Shown here: positions 44,420-55,127 of the stretch, in pieces
How the letters are laid out: every line of letters begins with the position of its first letter
Numbering within the stretch: position 1 is the first letter of the stretch
DNA from: Rheum nobile
Lineage: Eukaryota > Streptophyta > Magnoliopsida > Caryophyllales > Polygonaceae
Direction of reading: 5' to 3'
Assembly (NCBI GenBank): GCA_027886185.1
Contig: WOAB01000593.1
Span: forward strand, 459,001-523,000
Length of the DNA: 64,000 nt
Notes under the pieces: generated by a model
Databases searched by the model: none
What the model was told of the DNA's origin: nothing
Seen by the model: only the letters and a program-made list of their open reading frames with translations
Made by a program: the position numbers and the translations under genes

Positions 44420-45924
44420 TGATATGGCGTTGTCGTTGTGACACCTAAACAAATAAAATAATCCTAACAAACCTAAACAAGTAGTAGAGGCAAGCAAGGG
44501 TTGAATCCACAGGGAGGAAGTGATCTTTCTAAGTATTTATGAGCATGCAAAGTAACAAAGGGGGGGTTTGATTATCAAGCAGAGCAAAGCAAACAAGTTT
44601 AATTGACTTGAGAATATGGTTAGGGAAAGTAGTTCCACTAGAACGAGATCCACAATACAGAGATATAAGTTGATCACAGAAATCTATTTAATCCAAGTTC
44701 TTTTACTATTCTTATGATTGTTTCCACCCTGATCTTAAGTACTATCGATTCTCACAGTTGTCGATAGACTTATTACTATGCCAATGATAAAATACCACTA
44801 GTCACGCCTGTCACGCGATACCAGACCGGGGTACTTTACCACCAACAAAGCAATAGCAATGCACACAAGGATATAGGATACATGCAAGTAGAAAGGCGTA
44901 CAAGTACTCACTCCCCTACTTAACATGCATAAGATTCTCACTCACGATTGTACGCTCGGAACCCCTATACGCACAATCGTGTTTGCCACTAGATAAGCAC
45001 TCGGAACCCCTATATGCAAATCCTAGCAATTGATAAATAGTATTCAACCTAGCTGGCCAGACTATGAAGAATAACGATAAATCAATATATCCAAGAGAAT
45101 CAAACCAACATACATAAGAATAAGAACAAGGAATAGAAATCTCACAACCGAATCAACTGTATTGCTTCAAACGTCTAGTAGAACAAATGTGTTTAGTTCT
45201 CCATAGGTTGGAACCCTGGAGGCAGAAAAGAACTACGAACTTCTAAAACTAAATTGTGTCTTGTATCTAGGTTAACAAAACGAGTATTTAACCTAAATCT
45301 AAAACTGATAAAATTAATAAAAGGAAATAATAATAAAATAATAACAAAATAAACAATCCAAATTTGGGAACAAATTAATCCCGTATAATGGAGCAGCTGC
45401 TCCATCTCGTTCATGAATCAGCGGCCCACTCCAGCAGCTCGGCCCGTCTCCATCACATGCTCCGCTGATGTCATGGCGACATCATCTTCCAATTCTTCAG
45501 CACACTTTCCCGCTTTCAATTCACGCGGCGCGGCATCTTTATCGGAGACCCACCGCCTGGTCGCGGTGGCTTCTGGCGTGGGGCGGTGACTTTTCAGCTT
45601 CTGTGACACTTTAGTAAAAACACCATAACTTTTGATTCCCAACTCGGATTGCGCTCATATTTTGAGGACGTGCAGTAGACTTCAAGATCTAACTCCTCGA
45701 ATTGGAATCCCTTCATTTGGACATCTGAGTAGAGAGAACGAACCATTTGAATTCAGCACATTATTCTTCTACTCTTCAATACACTTCAAACCTCTATAAA
45801 TCCCATGATTTCTTCACTTCTCCACTCTAACTCCATAATCCACGATTGTGCTCTAAATCCATCCAAATGGAGCCTCAAACCTGGTAATAATCCTTAGATA
45901 TGTGCTACAAAATAGCACTTATCA
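44420..45924 (-). repeat. ATH-2 3' LTR
   Basis: Near copy of 48780-50289. On the minus strand it begins TGATAAGTGCTATTTTGTAG at 45924 and can fold as GTGCTA/TAGCAC, like other Athila LTR starts here. Confidence 0.88.
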
Positions 45925-45960
45925 AATCCCCCATGCTTAAACCTTGCTCGTCCTCGAGTA
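45925..45960 (-). promoter_or_regulatory. ATH-2 terminal AGGA hairpin and purine tract
   Basis: On the minus strand CTCG-AGGA-CGAG (45958-45947), then caaggtttaagcatGGGGGA and the LTR. Same module as in ATH-1 at 9978. Confidence 0.75.
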
Positions 45961-47219
45961 AGCTAAAGTAAACCTACTCCTTCAATCAATCCCCAAGGCT
46001 TCAGGAAGCATAGAAAACTCAACCTACAGAATCATACCCAACAATAAACTCCAGGCAGCCAATACAAATAAGCTCAGCACAACAGACTACAACACCAAAT
46101 CAAAAATCTCAACACCCCACACAATCAAGCCCAAAGGAAAGCAGAGTACTTTCCCTAAGCTTATGCCAAACACCATAGAGTGAATAAATTCTAATCCTAG
46201 TCTCCCATCTATCTTCTTATCCCTCCAGAGTGACCTACCCGAATCCTCCTTAAAACTCCTCTTCTTATGACGCCTCGCCAAGAATAATGAGAAATCCTAA
46301 AATCACTCTTCTTCTTTTTCACTCATTTTGCCAAGGCGCCCTTTCGGGTTTTCACCAAGCCACTCATTTCATTTTCCAATAGATGTACTCACATAAGCTC
46401 ACGCCACTTGTGACCACATATTACCCCAGCCTAATGCTGGTCCAAGCCACCTGCTTATTACCTAGGCCGCCCTTTTGGGTTTTTGACCTATCCCAGGATT
46501 TCAAATGTATGCCTTTTTTCAATTTTTGGCTTTTTTCATTTTTTAATTTTTCTCCTCAACAACGTAGCAAGTATAGAACTCTCCCTCATGCTTAAACATT
46601 GCATTGTCCTCAATGTAATAAAAGACAAAAGAATAGAAGCATAGGGAAAAGCAAAAAATAACTCACAAACGTCGCCAAGCTGCTTGGACACTTTCTTTGT
46701 TACTGGCGGTCTTCTCAATAAATGTCCAGGTCTCTGGTGTTGGGCGGGTGTCTTCATCAACTCATCATCTTCTTCTATCGTGCAACCAAAAGGGAACCAC
46801 TTTGGTCAGTAGTGGTATAACAATGGTAGTAGGATTGCACGGCCTTCTAGGAACACATGGTGGAGCCCAGATATAATCGTTGTGGGGGATCTAGCGTTCC
46901 TCCTCCTCAGCTGTCGAATGTAGGGCTATCATCGTTGTCAAATAATGGGTGGGGCTAATGTATCCTCCTTGACAACATGATGCACACCATCTTCATAGGG
47001 AACTCTGGACAGCTGGCCTTCGGTAGAACCCTTTTTTTTTGCCTCCCCGTTTAAGGTTTTTTCGGGGAGAGACTTAGTGCAGGGACAGAAGAGACTTACA
47101 TTGGTGTGGAAACACCTTCTTCGATAGGCATAGGTCTCCTCCCTGCAGGTTAGTCGGAAACAAAGAAAACAAAAACAAAGCAAAACTAATGCAGGAAATA
47201 AAGAAAGTAAAACATACCT
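45961..47219 (-). other. ATH-2 3' non-coding region
   Basis: No credible gene. It holds GNRA-type hairpins at 46335-46356 (loop GAAA on the minus strand) and 46463-46490 (loop AAAA, decayed), and the internal hairpin CATTG-AGGA-CAATG at 46602-46615 followed by a purine tract with one change (gAgggag). Confidence 0.65.
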
Positions 47220-47265
47220 CGGGTTGCCTCCCGGACAACGCCTTAGTTATTGTCATGGCTTGACA
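47220..47265 (-). other. ATH-2 twin hairpins after the reading frame
   Basis: On the minus strand TGTCA-AGCCA-TGACA (47265-47251) and CGGG-AGGCAA-CCCG (47233-47220). Same order and loops as in ATH-1, one loop base lost in the first. The inner pair of hairpin 1 is A-T here, G-C in ATH-1. Confidence 0.65.
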
Positions 47266-47280
47266 TCCTACTCCAAACTC

Positions 47281-48636
47281 TCAACTTGGGTTGCTCATAG
47301 CAACTGAACACCTGGGATCTATATCAGGGGGATGCCTCTTTGTATACTCCCTGTTGAGCCTTTCCTCCATGCTTGTGCACTTCATGATGGTTGGACCGAT
47401 GTTCATATCTATGAATGCACTTGCCATCTTTAGAAACGGTCTACCAAGCATCTCAGGGGCTTCATGTGTATCTTGCCCCGTATCCAGCATATAAAAATTT
47501 ACCACTTGAATCAAGGCTTCCTTCTTGTGCTTCCCCTTCGGCTTCTTCTTGATCGCGCCCAGCACCTTTAACATTTCCTTGCAGCGAGGGGTGCTGTCTG
47601 CCAAATGGACCAAAGGGATGGTTGCCTTGCAGCTACTGAAGGTGTCAAATAAGCCTTTGTCATTCTCCACCTTTTGGGTGTCCTTCATAGTTTCAGGGAA
47701 GGGTGTATCGGGATGCGATGCGACGAGCGGGAAGGAGTTGAGACGTACAAACTCATCATAGGCAACCTCCAGAGGGTTGGGGACTGCCAGGGTGTTTTCG
47801 AGAGGAATGGTTGTCTCTGGCGTATTTTCGCGATCACGGCACTCCTCCTCATCGTCGCTCCACTCCTCCTCAAACCTCAAAAAGTACTCCTCTTCAGTCA
47901 GCACCTTGCGATCCAAAATATCATATGGAAGTCCTAACTCCTCATCAGTATCAACGCAGACCTCATCAGCAGAATAGGAATTTTGAATGCCGGGTCGCGG
48001 CAAAATCTCACAGGAAAGCACTCCGTCCACCGCGGGGCGGTGGTCATCGCCGTGGGGCGGTGGGTACGAGGATGGATAACTGAGACTCGCCGCCGGGTCG
48101 CGGATGGTCTCGCCGCGGGGCGGTGAGATAACTGGGACTTCACGCCGGGTCGCGGTAAGAGGTGACGCGGGGCGGTCGGTGATGTTCTCCATCTCATATT
48201 CGTCCTCCTCTTCAGCACTAGGAGGAACATTTTCCCTCGGGTTTACTACCGTTTGAGATGGTAGATTCCCCGATATCCTTGCACCGATCCGTGTAATTGA
48301 CTCCACTATCTGGTCCACCTGCCTGACTATATCCTTTATGCTTGACTCGGTATTCTGCACATGAGTGGTGAAATGTTGAGTCAAGGTCCTGAGCATCTCT
48401 TCAGTTGACATAGCGGAACTTGGATTGGACACTGGTGGGCTATGCTCATAGGCAGGATTGTACTGTTGCGGAGCACCCTGCTGATAGAATGACTGTGGCT
48501 CTGGGTAGAACTTTTGGTGGTCATAACCATATGGATGGTATTGTTGGCACCCATAACTCGAATTGGGGTGATCTCTCCACCCTGGAGTGTACGCATAGGA
48601 GTATGGGTCATATTGCGGCTCTCCCCAAAAATCCAT
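47281..48636 (-). CDS. Truncated Gag-protease fusion protein, 451 aa (ATH-2)
   Basis: Intact frame starting at an ATG formed where the upstream gag has been deleted (MDFWGEPQYDPYSYAYTPGW). It begins just after the place of the zinc knuckle in ATH-1 gag, keeps the Q/P-rich and coiled regions (about residues 75-140, TEEMLRTLTQHFTTHV...SQTVVNPREN), has an acidic middle (about 225-310, with FEEEWSDDEEECRDRE), and ends with a remnant of the protease C-terminal block (MLGRPFLKMASAFIDM). The capsid domain, the zinc knuckle and the protease active site are absent. The old gag start is ACG instead of ATG (near 48690). Whether it is translated is unknown; it is the longest undamaged frame among the Athila-type elements except ATH-1 gag. 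Confidence 0.7.
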   Translation of the reverse strand: MDFWGEPQYDPYSYAYTPGWRDHPNSSYGCQQYHPYGYDHQKFYPEPQSFYQQGAPQQYNPAYEHSPPVSNPSSAMSTEEMLRTLTQHFTTHVQNTESSIKDIVRQVDQIVESITRIGARISGNLPSQTVVNPRENVPPSAEEEDEYEMENITDRPASPLTATRREVPVISPPRGETIRDPAASLSYPSSYPPPHGDDHRPAVDGVLSCEILPRPGIQNSYSADEVCVDTDEELGLPYDILDRKVLTEEEYFLRFEEEWSDDEEECRDRENTPETTIPLENTLAVPNPLEVAYDEFVRLNSFPLVASHPDTPFPETMKDTQKVENDKGLFDTFSSCKATIPLVHLADSTPRCKEMLKVLGAIKKKPKGKHKKEALIQVVNFYMLDTGQDTHEAPEMLGRPFLKMASAFIDMNIGPTIMKCTSMEERLNREYTKRHPPDIDPRCSVAMSNPS

Positions 48637-48758
48637 ATCTGTGACAAAAGCAAACAGAAAAACACACGGAAATCAGTAACACCGGTGTGGACCGTAAGAT
48701 AGGTCCACACCAAAGTAACACACACACGAACAAACACACAGAAAAATCAAAACTTCCC

Positions 48759-48776
48759 TCCCCGGCAACGGCGCCA
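48759..48776 (-). promoter_or_regulatory. ATH-2 primer-binding site (tRNA-Asp type)
   Basis: Minus strand TGGCGCCGTTGCCGGGGA, three bases inside the 5' LTR. Confidence 0.88.
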
Positions 48777-48779
48777 ATT

Positions 48780-50289
48780 TGATAAGACGTCTGTCGTGAC
48801 ACCTAAACAAATAAAATAATCCTAACAAACCTAAACAAGTAGTAGAGGCAAGCAAGGGTCGAATCCACAGGGAGGAAGTGATCTTTCTAAATATTTATGA
48901 GCATGCAAAGTAACAAAGGGGGGTTTTGATTATCAAGCAGAGCAAAGCAAACAGGTTTAAATGACTTGAGAATATGGTTGGGGAAAGTAGTTCCACTAGA
49001 ACGAAATCCACAATACAGAGATATAAGTTGATCACAGAAATATATTTAATCCAAGTTCTTTTACTATTCTTATGGTTGTTCCCACCCTGATCTTAAGTAC
49101 TACCGATTCTCATAGTTGTCGATAGACTTATTACTATGCCAATGATAAAATACCACCAGCCACGCCTGTTACGCGGTACCAGACCGGGGTACTTTACCAC
49201 CAACAAAGTAATAGCAATGCACACAAGGATATAGGATACATGCAAGTAGAAAGACGTACAAGTACTCACTCCCCTACTTAACATGCATAAGATTCTCACT
49301 CACGATTGTACGCTCGGAACCCCTATACGCACAATCGTGTTTGCCACTAGATAAGCACTCGGAACCCCTATATGCAAATCCTAGCAATTGATAAATAGTA
49401 TTCAACCTAGCTGGCCAGACTATGAAGAATAACGATAAATCAATAATCAATATATCCAAGAGAATCAAACCAACATACATAAGAATAAAAACAAGGAATA
49501 GAAATCTCACAACCGAATCAACTGTATTGCTTCAAACGTCTAGTAGAACAAAGGTGTTTAGTTCTCCATGGGTTGGAACCCTGGAGGCGGAAAAGAACTA
49601 CGAACTTCTAAAACTAAATTGTGTCTTGTATCTAGGTTAACAAAAAGAGTATTTAACCTAAATCTAAAACTGATAAAATTAATAAAAGGAAATAATAATA
49701 AAATAATAACAAAATAAACAATCCAAATTTGGGAACAAATTAATCCCGTATAATGGAGCAGCTGCTCCATCTCGTTCATGAATCAGCGGCCCACTCCAGC
49801 AGCTCGGCCCGTCTCCATCACATGCTCCGATGATGTCATGGCGACATCATCTTCCAATTCTTCAGCACACTTTCCTGCTTTCAATTCACGCGGCGTGGCA
49901 TCTTTATCTGAGACCCACCGTCGGGTCGCGGTGGCTTCTGGCGCGGGGCGGTGACTTTTCAGCTTCTGTGACACTTTAGTAAAAACGCCATAACTTTTGA
50001 TTCCCAACTCGGATTGCGCTCATATTTTGAGGACGTGCAGTAGACTTCAAGATATAACTTCTCGAATTAGAATCACTTCATTTGGACATCTGCATAGAGA
50101 GAACGAACCATTTGAATTCAGCACATTGTTCTTCTACTCTTCAATACACTTCAAACCTCTATAAATCCCATGATTTCTTCACTTCTCCACTCTAACTCCA
50201 TAATCCACAATTGTGCTCTAAATCCATCCAAATGGCACCTCAAACCTGGTAATAATCCTTAGATATGTGCTACAAAATAGCACTTATCA
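48780..50289 (-). repeat. ATH-2 5' LTR
   Basis: TGATAAGACG...GCACTTATCA on the plus strand, 1510 bp; partner of 44420-45924. Confidence 0.88.
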
Positions 50290-50290
50290 A

Positions 50291-51904
50291 CAAGTGGGGA
50301 CCATTTCGGGAGGGCATGAGCCAAAGGGCCCCAATAAGAGAGAAACGAGGAGGATAGCCAACGCTCCCCCGCCGGTCGGAAAACCTGTCATGAGCATCTC
50401 GAATTCCTCGCGACAAGACCACAAGATGACATTCAGTTCAAAAGACATCGCCGAAACCTGCATCCCCACCACTGACCCTCTAGTGCTCCACGTACAAATG
50501 GGTACAAAAATAGTAAAAAGAGTGATGGTGGACACGGGAAGCTCAACTGACATCTTTCATTGGGAAGCGTTTCAGAAGATGGGCCTAGATCCTGCGAGCC
50601 TAGCACCCACAGATTGCACCTTAGTCGGCTTTGCCGGAGAGCGGGTCAAGCCCATTGGGGTAATAACCCTCGATTTAATCCTAGGAGAAGAAGGAGGCCC
50701 GCGTAGATGCGAAAAAGTGGAGTTCCTAGTGCTCCAATCACCTTTCGCGTACAATGCCATCTTGGGAAGGATCTCTCTTTGTAAGTTTCAGGCCGTAGTC
50801 TCCATCTATCATTTTGCTCTAAAGTTTCCTACGCAGGTGGGAGTAGGCATCGCCAAGGGACAGCACGCGGAGAGCCGCACTTGCTATCTGGCAGCACTCA
50901 GCGACAAATATCTGTCAGTACTGGGCCTGAGAAATGAGCTTGATCAGCCTGAGTCATCAAAGCAAGGGGAAAAGGCGGAATTAGAAGTCAGGTGTAGAAT
51001 GGAAGCCACAGTGTCGGAAGGAGAGAAACTGTCTATCTCACCATTTGCCCATGAAGAGGAAAAATTATACATAGGGCAGGCCCTGAGTGTAAGCATGCAA
51101 GACGGAATCAGGGTGTTTGCCACGTTACGAAGACATGGGATGAGCCTCAACCCGGAGAAATGCGTTTTCGGGGTCAAGGCAGGGAAGTTCTTGGGATTTC
51201 TCATTAGCTCAAGGGGGATAGACGTAAATCCCGAAAAGGTTAAAGCCGTGTTGCAAATGACCCCACCACGAAGCGTCAATGAAGTTCAAAGATTTGTGGG
51301 ATCCATCAACTATCTATGGCGTTTTTGCTCGAAGCTCGCGGAGCGCAGCCTCCCGTTCTTCTCCATTCTAAGAAACCCCCAGGACTTCCAATGGACCCCC
51401 GAATGTGAGTCGGCATTCACGGAGCTCAAGGCGCACCTAGTCGGCCTTCCTACTTTGGCCTCACCCACCCCAGGGGAAGAGCTACAGTTATACTTGGCCA
51501 CCGGATCAAGAGCAGTCAGTACCGTACTAGTACGCGAACAGGAAAAGCCGGTATACTTCATGAGCAAAGTGTTAGGGCCGGAAGAAACCAGATATCCACC
51601 CATGGAGAAGGTTGCTCTAGCATTGATCACGGCAGCCAGAAAGTTGCGACCTTATTTCCAGGCTCACCCAGTTCAAATCTTCTCCGATCTTCCATTGAGA
51701 AGCATGTTCGGTAGACCAACCATGTCTGGGAGGCTAACTAAATGGATAGTTGAATTATCCGAATTTGATATAGAGTACATGCCACGCCCAGCGATTAAAG
51801 TGCAATCCCTCGCTGACTTCCTTGTAGAAACCAGTTTCCGCGAAGAAAACAGTGAAAAATGGCAGAAAAAGATCAGTGGATTCTCTTCGTCGATGGGGCT
51901 GTGA
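50291..51904 (+). pseudogene. Tat Gag end, protease, reverse transcriptase lacking its catalytic core, RNase H
   Basis: One open frame through to TGA 51902. Order: gag end; aspartic protease (VMVDTGSSTDIFHWEAF, later NAILGRISL); then at about 51085-51110 a direct passage from the protease-RT linker to the reverse transcriptase thumb (FATLRRHGMSLNPEKCVFGV, GKFLGFLIS), so the fingers and palm with the catalytic Asp pair are missing. The first RNase H follows (about 51480-51810; LYLATGSRAVSTVLVREQEK). The deletion keeps the frame. The element could not reverse transcribe by itself. A frameshift near 51855 separates the next domain. Confidence 0.85.
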
Positions 51905-52374
51905 ATGAAGAATGAAATGGGGCCGGAATCACCCTCACCGCACCCGGAGGAGAACAATTCGAATATGCACTATGCCTGGAATTCGAAGCAATGAACAACG
52001 AGGCCGAATACGAAGCCCTCCTTGCGGGTTTGGACTTGGCTCTAACCAACGGCGCTCGCAGAGTTACGTGCTATAGTGACTCAGAAATAGTGGTGAAGCA
52101 AGTACAGGGGGAGTACGAGGTCAGAACTGGAAACTTACCCGCATATCACTCTAGAGTAAAAACACTCATCGATGCTTTCGATCGTTTCGAGATTCAAGCG
52201 ATTCCGCGAAGAGAAAATGCTAGGGCAGACGAGCTCGCGAAACTCGGATCGAGAACCAGAATGCAGAAAGGCCAGGTTTGGGTAGATTCCAGAGCCACCC
52301 GGGCCATCGGCGCGGATCTAATGATAATCGACTCTGAAGAAGACAGAGATGACTGGAGAACCCCCATCCGCTAG
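51859..52374 (+). pseudogene. Tat second (archaeal-type) RNase H
   Basis: Motifs WILFVDGAVNEE (first Asp), NNEAEYEALLAGLDLA (Glu), CYSDSEIVVKQVQGEYE (Asp) and ARADELAKLG (last Asp) define the archaeal-type RNase H that marks Tat elements. A TGA at 51913 interrupts after the first motif, and a TAG at 52372 separates it from the integrase in the same frame. Confidence 0.85.
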
Positions 52375-53555
52375 TATATTATGTCAGGCGTCGTACCAGA
52401 GAACGCTCACGAAAGAAGAAAGTTGCAAATAAGAGCAAGTCGCTTCTACATGAAAAACAGAATGCTATACAAGCGAAGCTATATGGCCGCGGGCTTAAAA
52501 TGCATCTCTATCAAAGAAGGGAAGGAGTTGATGGTTGAGATACATGGGGGACTATGCGGCGGCCACGCGGGGTGGCGATCCTTGGTGTACAGAGCCCTAT
52601 GCGCTGGATACTTCTGGCCCACAATGAAAGGAGAAGCTCTTCACATAGCCCAGACCTGCGACTCATGTCAGAAACATGCCCCCGTCTCACATAGGCCTGG
52701 TGTCGAAATGCAGACTATCAGTGCTCCCTATCCTTTTGCCAAATGGGGAATGGATCTACTCGGACCCGTCCCGCGAGCTCCTGGGCAGTTACAGTTTATA
52801 CTTGTAGCGATAGATTACTTCACCAAATGGATTGAGGCCGTGCCGCTCGCTACAACCACTGTAGAGCAAGTCAAGAAATTCCTATGGCAAAACGTCATTT
52901 GCCGATTCGGGCTCCCGCAGAGCATCGTCACTGATCGAGGCCCGCATTTCAACACCAAGAAGCTAATCGACTTTTGTGAAGGCTTGGGCATCAGGCTGCA
53001 CTTCGCGTCAGTATCTCATCCCCAGTGCAATGGCCAGGTAGAGAATGCAAACCAGCGAATCCTCTTTGATCTTAAAAGGAGGCTCACAAGAGCGCAGGGG
53101 CAGTGGACAGAAATCCTTCCCTTGGTGCTCTGGGCTAACAAAACCACCTCTAAAAGAGGCACCGGCGAAACACCCTTCGCTCTAACCTACGGGTTTGAAG
53201 CCGTTATACCGGTGGAGCACCTATTCCCCAGTGAGAGACTCCTAGATTATGACGAGGAGAAAAACTCTGAAAAACTGCAATTAGAGTTACAACTGGCAGA
53301 AGAGACGCGAGAGATGGCAGCCATACGCGAAAGTGAATATAAGCGCCGCATAGCCGCCTACTACAACAAAAAGGTAAAACGACGGGGCGCTTCGTGGAAG
53401 GCGACTTGGTGCTCAGAAAGACTGACGGAGGAAAGCTTGACCCCGGATGGGAAGGACCCTACATAGTCATACGCGAAGTAGCCCCCGGAGCCTACCGCCT
53501 CAAAGGCCACGCGGGAAACATGGTCCCGAACTCGTGGAACATAATGAGGCTCTGA
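52375..53555 (+). pseudogene. Tat integrase
   Basis: Open from 52381 to 53466. N-terminal zinc finger (HGGLCGGHAGWRS...CDSCQKHA), catalytic core with all three acidic residues in context (WGMDLLGPVP, VTDRGPHFN, QVENANQRI), then the C-terminal part. A one-base shift near 53380 moves the last 55 codons (VEGDLVLRKTDGG, GWEGPYIVIREVAPGAYRL) to another frame, ending at TGA 53554. It would join element DNA to the chromosome. This is the best-preserved enzyme of the Tat element. Confidence 0.87.
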
Positions 53556-53863
53556 AAGTACTACCCGTAGAGAGAGACGCGCCCCAGGTATGACCCTAAC
53601 CTTGAAACTAGCCCCATATACACCCCCTACCCCAAGTCGTGGAACTAAAAACTTTAGCCATACAGGCAGCAACACCACGACTCAGAGCGACTAAAAGGCA
53701 AAAAGCTTGGGGGCAAAATAAAGAAAATAACAAGGTATCACACAAAATATTACAATAGAAGCATACATAAGCCATCTAAAAATAAAACAGGCAAGACAAA
53801 GAAACTAAAGCCATCACTTTTTGTGTGGATTTCAGGAAAGATGACAAAGCAATAAAACAGACG
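53556..53863 (+). other. Tat 3' region, first part
   Basis: No coding potential. It contains a purine-tract-like aagcttGGGGGcaaaa at 53703-53718, which may be an internal plus-strand primer. Nothing else recognised. Confidence 0.5.
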
Positions 53864-54171
53864 GTATTGGGCTCAGCCACACCGAGCCAATACGCGTAGC
53901 AAAACCCAGAAGGCACTGGCTTGGCAAAGATTAGCCAGTGCGCGTAGCAACACCCCGACGGCACTGGCTTGGCAAGGATTATCCAGTGCGCGTAGCAACA
54001 CCCAAACGGCACTGGCTTGGCAAGGATTAGCCAGTGCGCGTAGCAACACCCAGACGACACTGGCTTGGCAAGGATTAGCCAGTGCGCATAGCAACACCCA
54101 AACGGTACCAGCCCAGCAAGCCGGTGGTACACATAGCAATGCCCAACGGTACTGGCTGAGTCAGCCAATAC
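53864..54171 (+). repeat. Tandem array of 48-bp units, each with a hairpin (Tat 3' region)
   Basis: Starts of the central units at 53914, 53962, 54010 and 54058 are exactly 48 bases apart. Each has CACTGGCT-N11-AGCCAGTG (one mismatch in the second) and a constant spacer cgcgtagcaacaccc. Flanking units are diverged but keep the fold: 53864-53893 GTATTGG/CTC with GAG/CCAATAC, 54105-54130 GTACCA/TGGTAC, 54149-54171 GTACTGGCT/AGCCAATAC. Tandem repeats in 3' regions of Tat elements are known, and some have seeded satellites. Confidence 0.85.
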
Positions 54172-54786
54172 GCGTAGCAACACCAACAAGCCACTATCGC
54201 AAGCAAGAAACAAAGTAGCGATAAGGTATCTAAATGCAGCATTATTCTAATCATGCAATTTATCATTCAAAACAAGTCCCTTATGAGAAAAGTAAACTTG
54301 AACAGGGCTGGATCAAGATAGAGCAAGCACGCGAGCAATTTTTGAAGCAAGACGAAGTACAAGGCATTACACCGTAGCTTTTCTTTTTCGCATCAAAAGA
54401 TCTTGTAATTACAAAGGATTGTCTTTCAGTACAAAAAGTTAACAGGGGAGTTTCACCCTCATCATCCAAAATGATTACGCAAAAGCAATACAAGCTATTT
54501 TACATATATCACATCCAAGAGCGCAACATCTAAACAGATAACCTAAAAACAAACCAAACCCCACGACCCCCCTTCCTATCCTTCTTTTAAGTCCTTGGGA
54601 CTAAAAAGAAGCATGAGGGGGAAAAAGAGGGGGATCGTGCCAAAAATCCTAGAGACCAGCAGCACGAAGGCTCCGAGCAAGAAAACCAGGCGGAGGAGGC
54701 CCGTACACGTAGACATGAACCAGCCCCTCGCGGCCTAAGTGAGCAATACGAGCAGTATCGTAGTTTGTCCTAACCTCGCGCAGACG
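54172..54786 (+). other. Tat 3' region, second part
   Basis: No recognised gene on the plus strand. AT-rich to 54540, then A/G-rich (ggcatgagggggaaaaagaggggga near 54610). It lies downstream, on the minus strand, of the antisense frame described next. Confidence 0.45.
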
Positions 54787-55029
54787 TCATCCTCCATCCA
54801 AAGGCCTAGGAAAGTAGAAAACACGCCCCAACCCAAAACGAACGGCCTCGGGGAAGAGACGGGCGCGCATAACCTGCAAATCAAACTCTCCAACGGATTC
54901 CCCCACGGTGCCCATGTCCATAGTCCACAACCAACCACCGTCATAGCGGTGAACGGAGAACAGCCGACGGTCGCCTCGCTGGCATACAATTCGCCCGTCA
55001 ACATGAGCAGTCAGAATCAGCCTAACCAT
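54787..55029 (-). CDS. Short antisense frame, 80 aa, in the Tat 3' region
   Basis: ATG at 55029 (MVRLILTAHVDG), stop at 54787. The composition is protein-like: mixed hydrophobic and charged residues, several Trp, Tyr and Phe (RYDGGWLWTMDMG, RLFPEAVRFGLGRVFY), no low complexity. On the minus strand a TATAAATA box lies 91 bases before the ATG, with a CT-rich leader between. Tat elements are known to carry extra frames, some antisense, between pol and the 3' LTR; this may be one. I do not recognise the family. The frame is also open for six codons upstream without ATG. Confidence 0.5.
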   Translation of the reverse strand: MVRLILTAHVDGRIVCQRGDRRLFSVHRYDGGWLWTMDMGTVGESVGEFDLQVMRARLFPEAVRFGLGRVFYFPRPLDGG

Positions 55030-55119
55030 GGTTGTTGAAAAGAGCAAGAGAAAGCAAGAAGAAGAAGCGCAAGAAAGATAAAGTGAAAAGATGAAAGAGG
55101 AAGAGCAAGAGATATGAGG

Positions 55120-55127
55120 TATTTATA
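55120..55127 (-). promoter_or_regulatory. TATA box for the antisense frame
   Basis: TATAAATA on the minus strand, 91 bases before the ATG at 55029, followed by a pyrimidine-rich leader. Confidence 0.45.

Larger units (their letters stand above)
44420..50289 (-). mobile_element. ATH-2: non-autonomous Athila-like element
   Basis: LTRs 44420-45924 and 48780-50289 (about 1.5 kb, few differences), TGATA...TTATCA ends. Flanks gcaag (44415-44419) and acaag (50290-50294) are a target duplication with one change. Primer site on the minus strand at 48776-48759. Internal DNA is 2.85 kb with one open frame of 451 codons and the same 3' non-coding modules as ATH-1. The capsid part of gag, the protease core and all pol genes are deleted. 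Confidence 0.9.

Noticed and set aside
53864..54171. Regularly spaced repeats resembling a CRISPR array
   Set aside because: The repeats are contiguous 48-bp tandem units in the 3' region of a Tat retrotransposon, with no unique spacers.
54172..54213. Cys/Ala-rich frame 53776-54213 on the minus strand
   Set aside because: It is a translation of the 48-bp hairpin repeats, and its periodicity reflects the DNA units.
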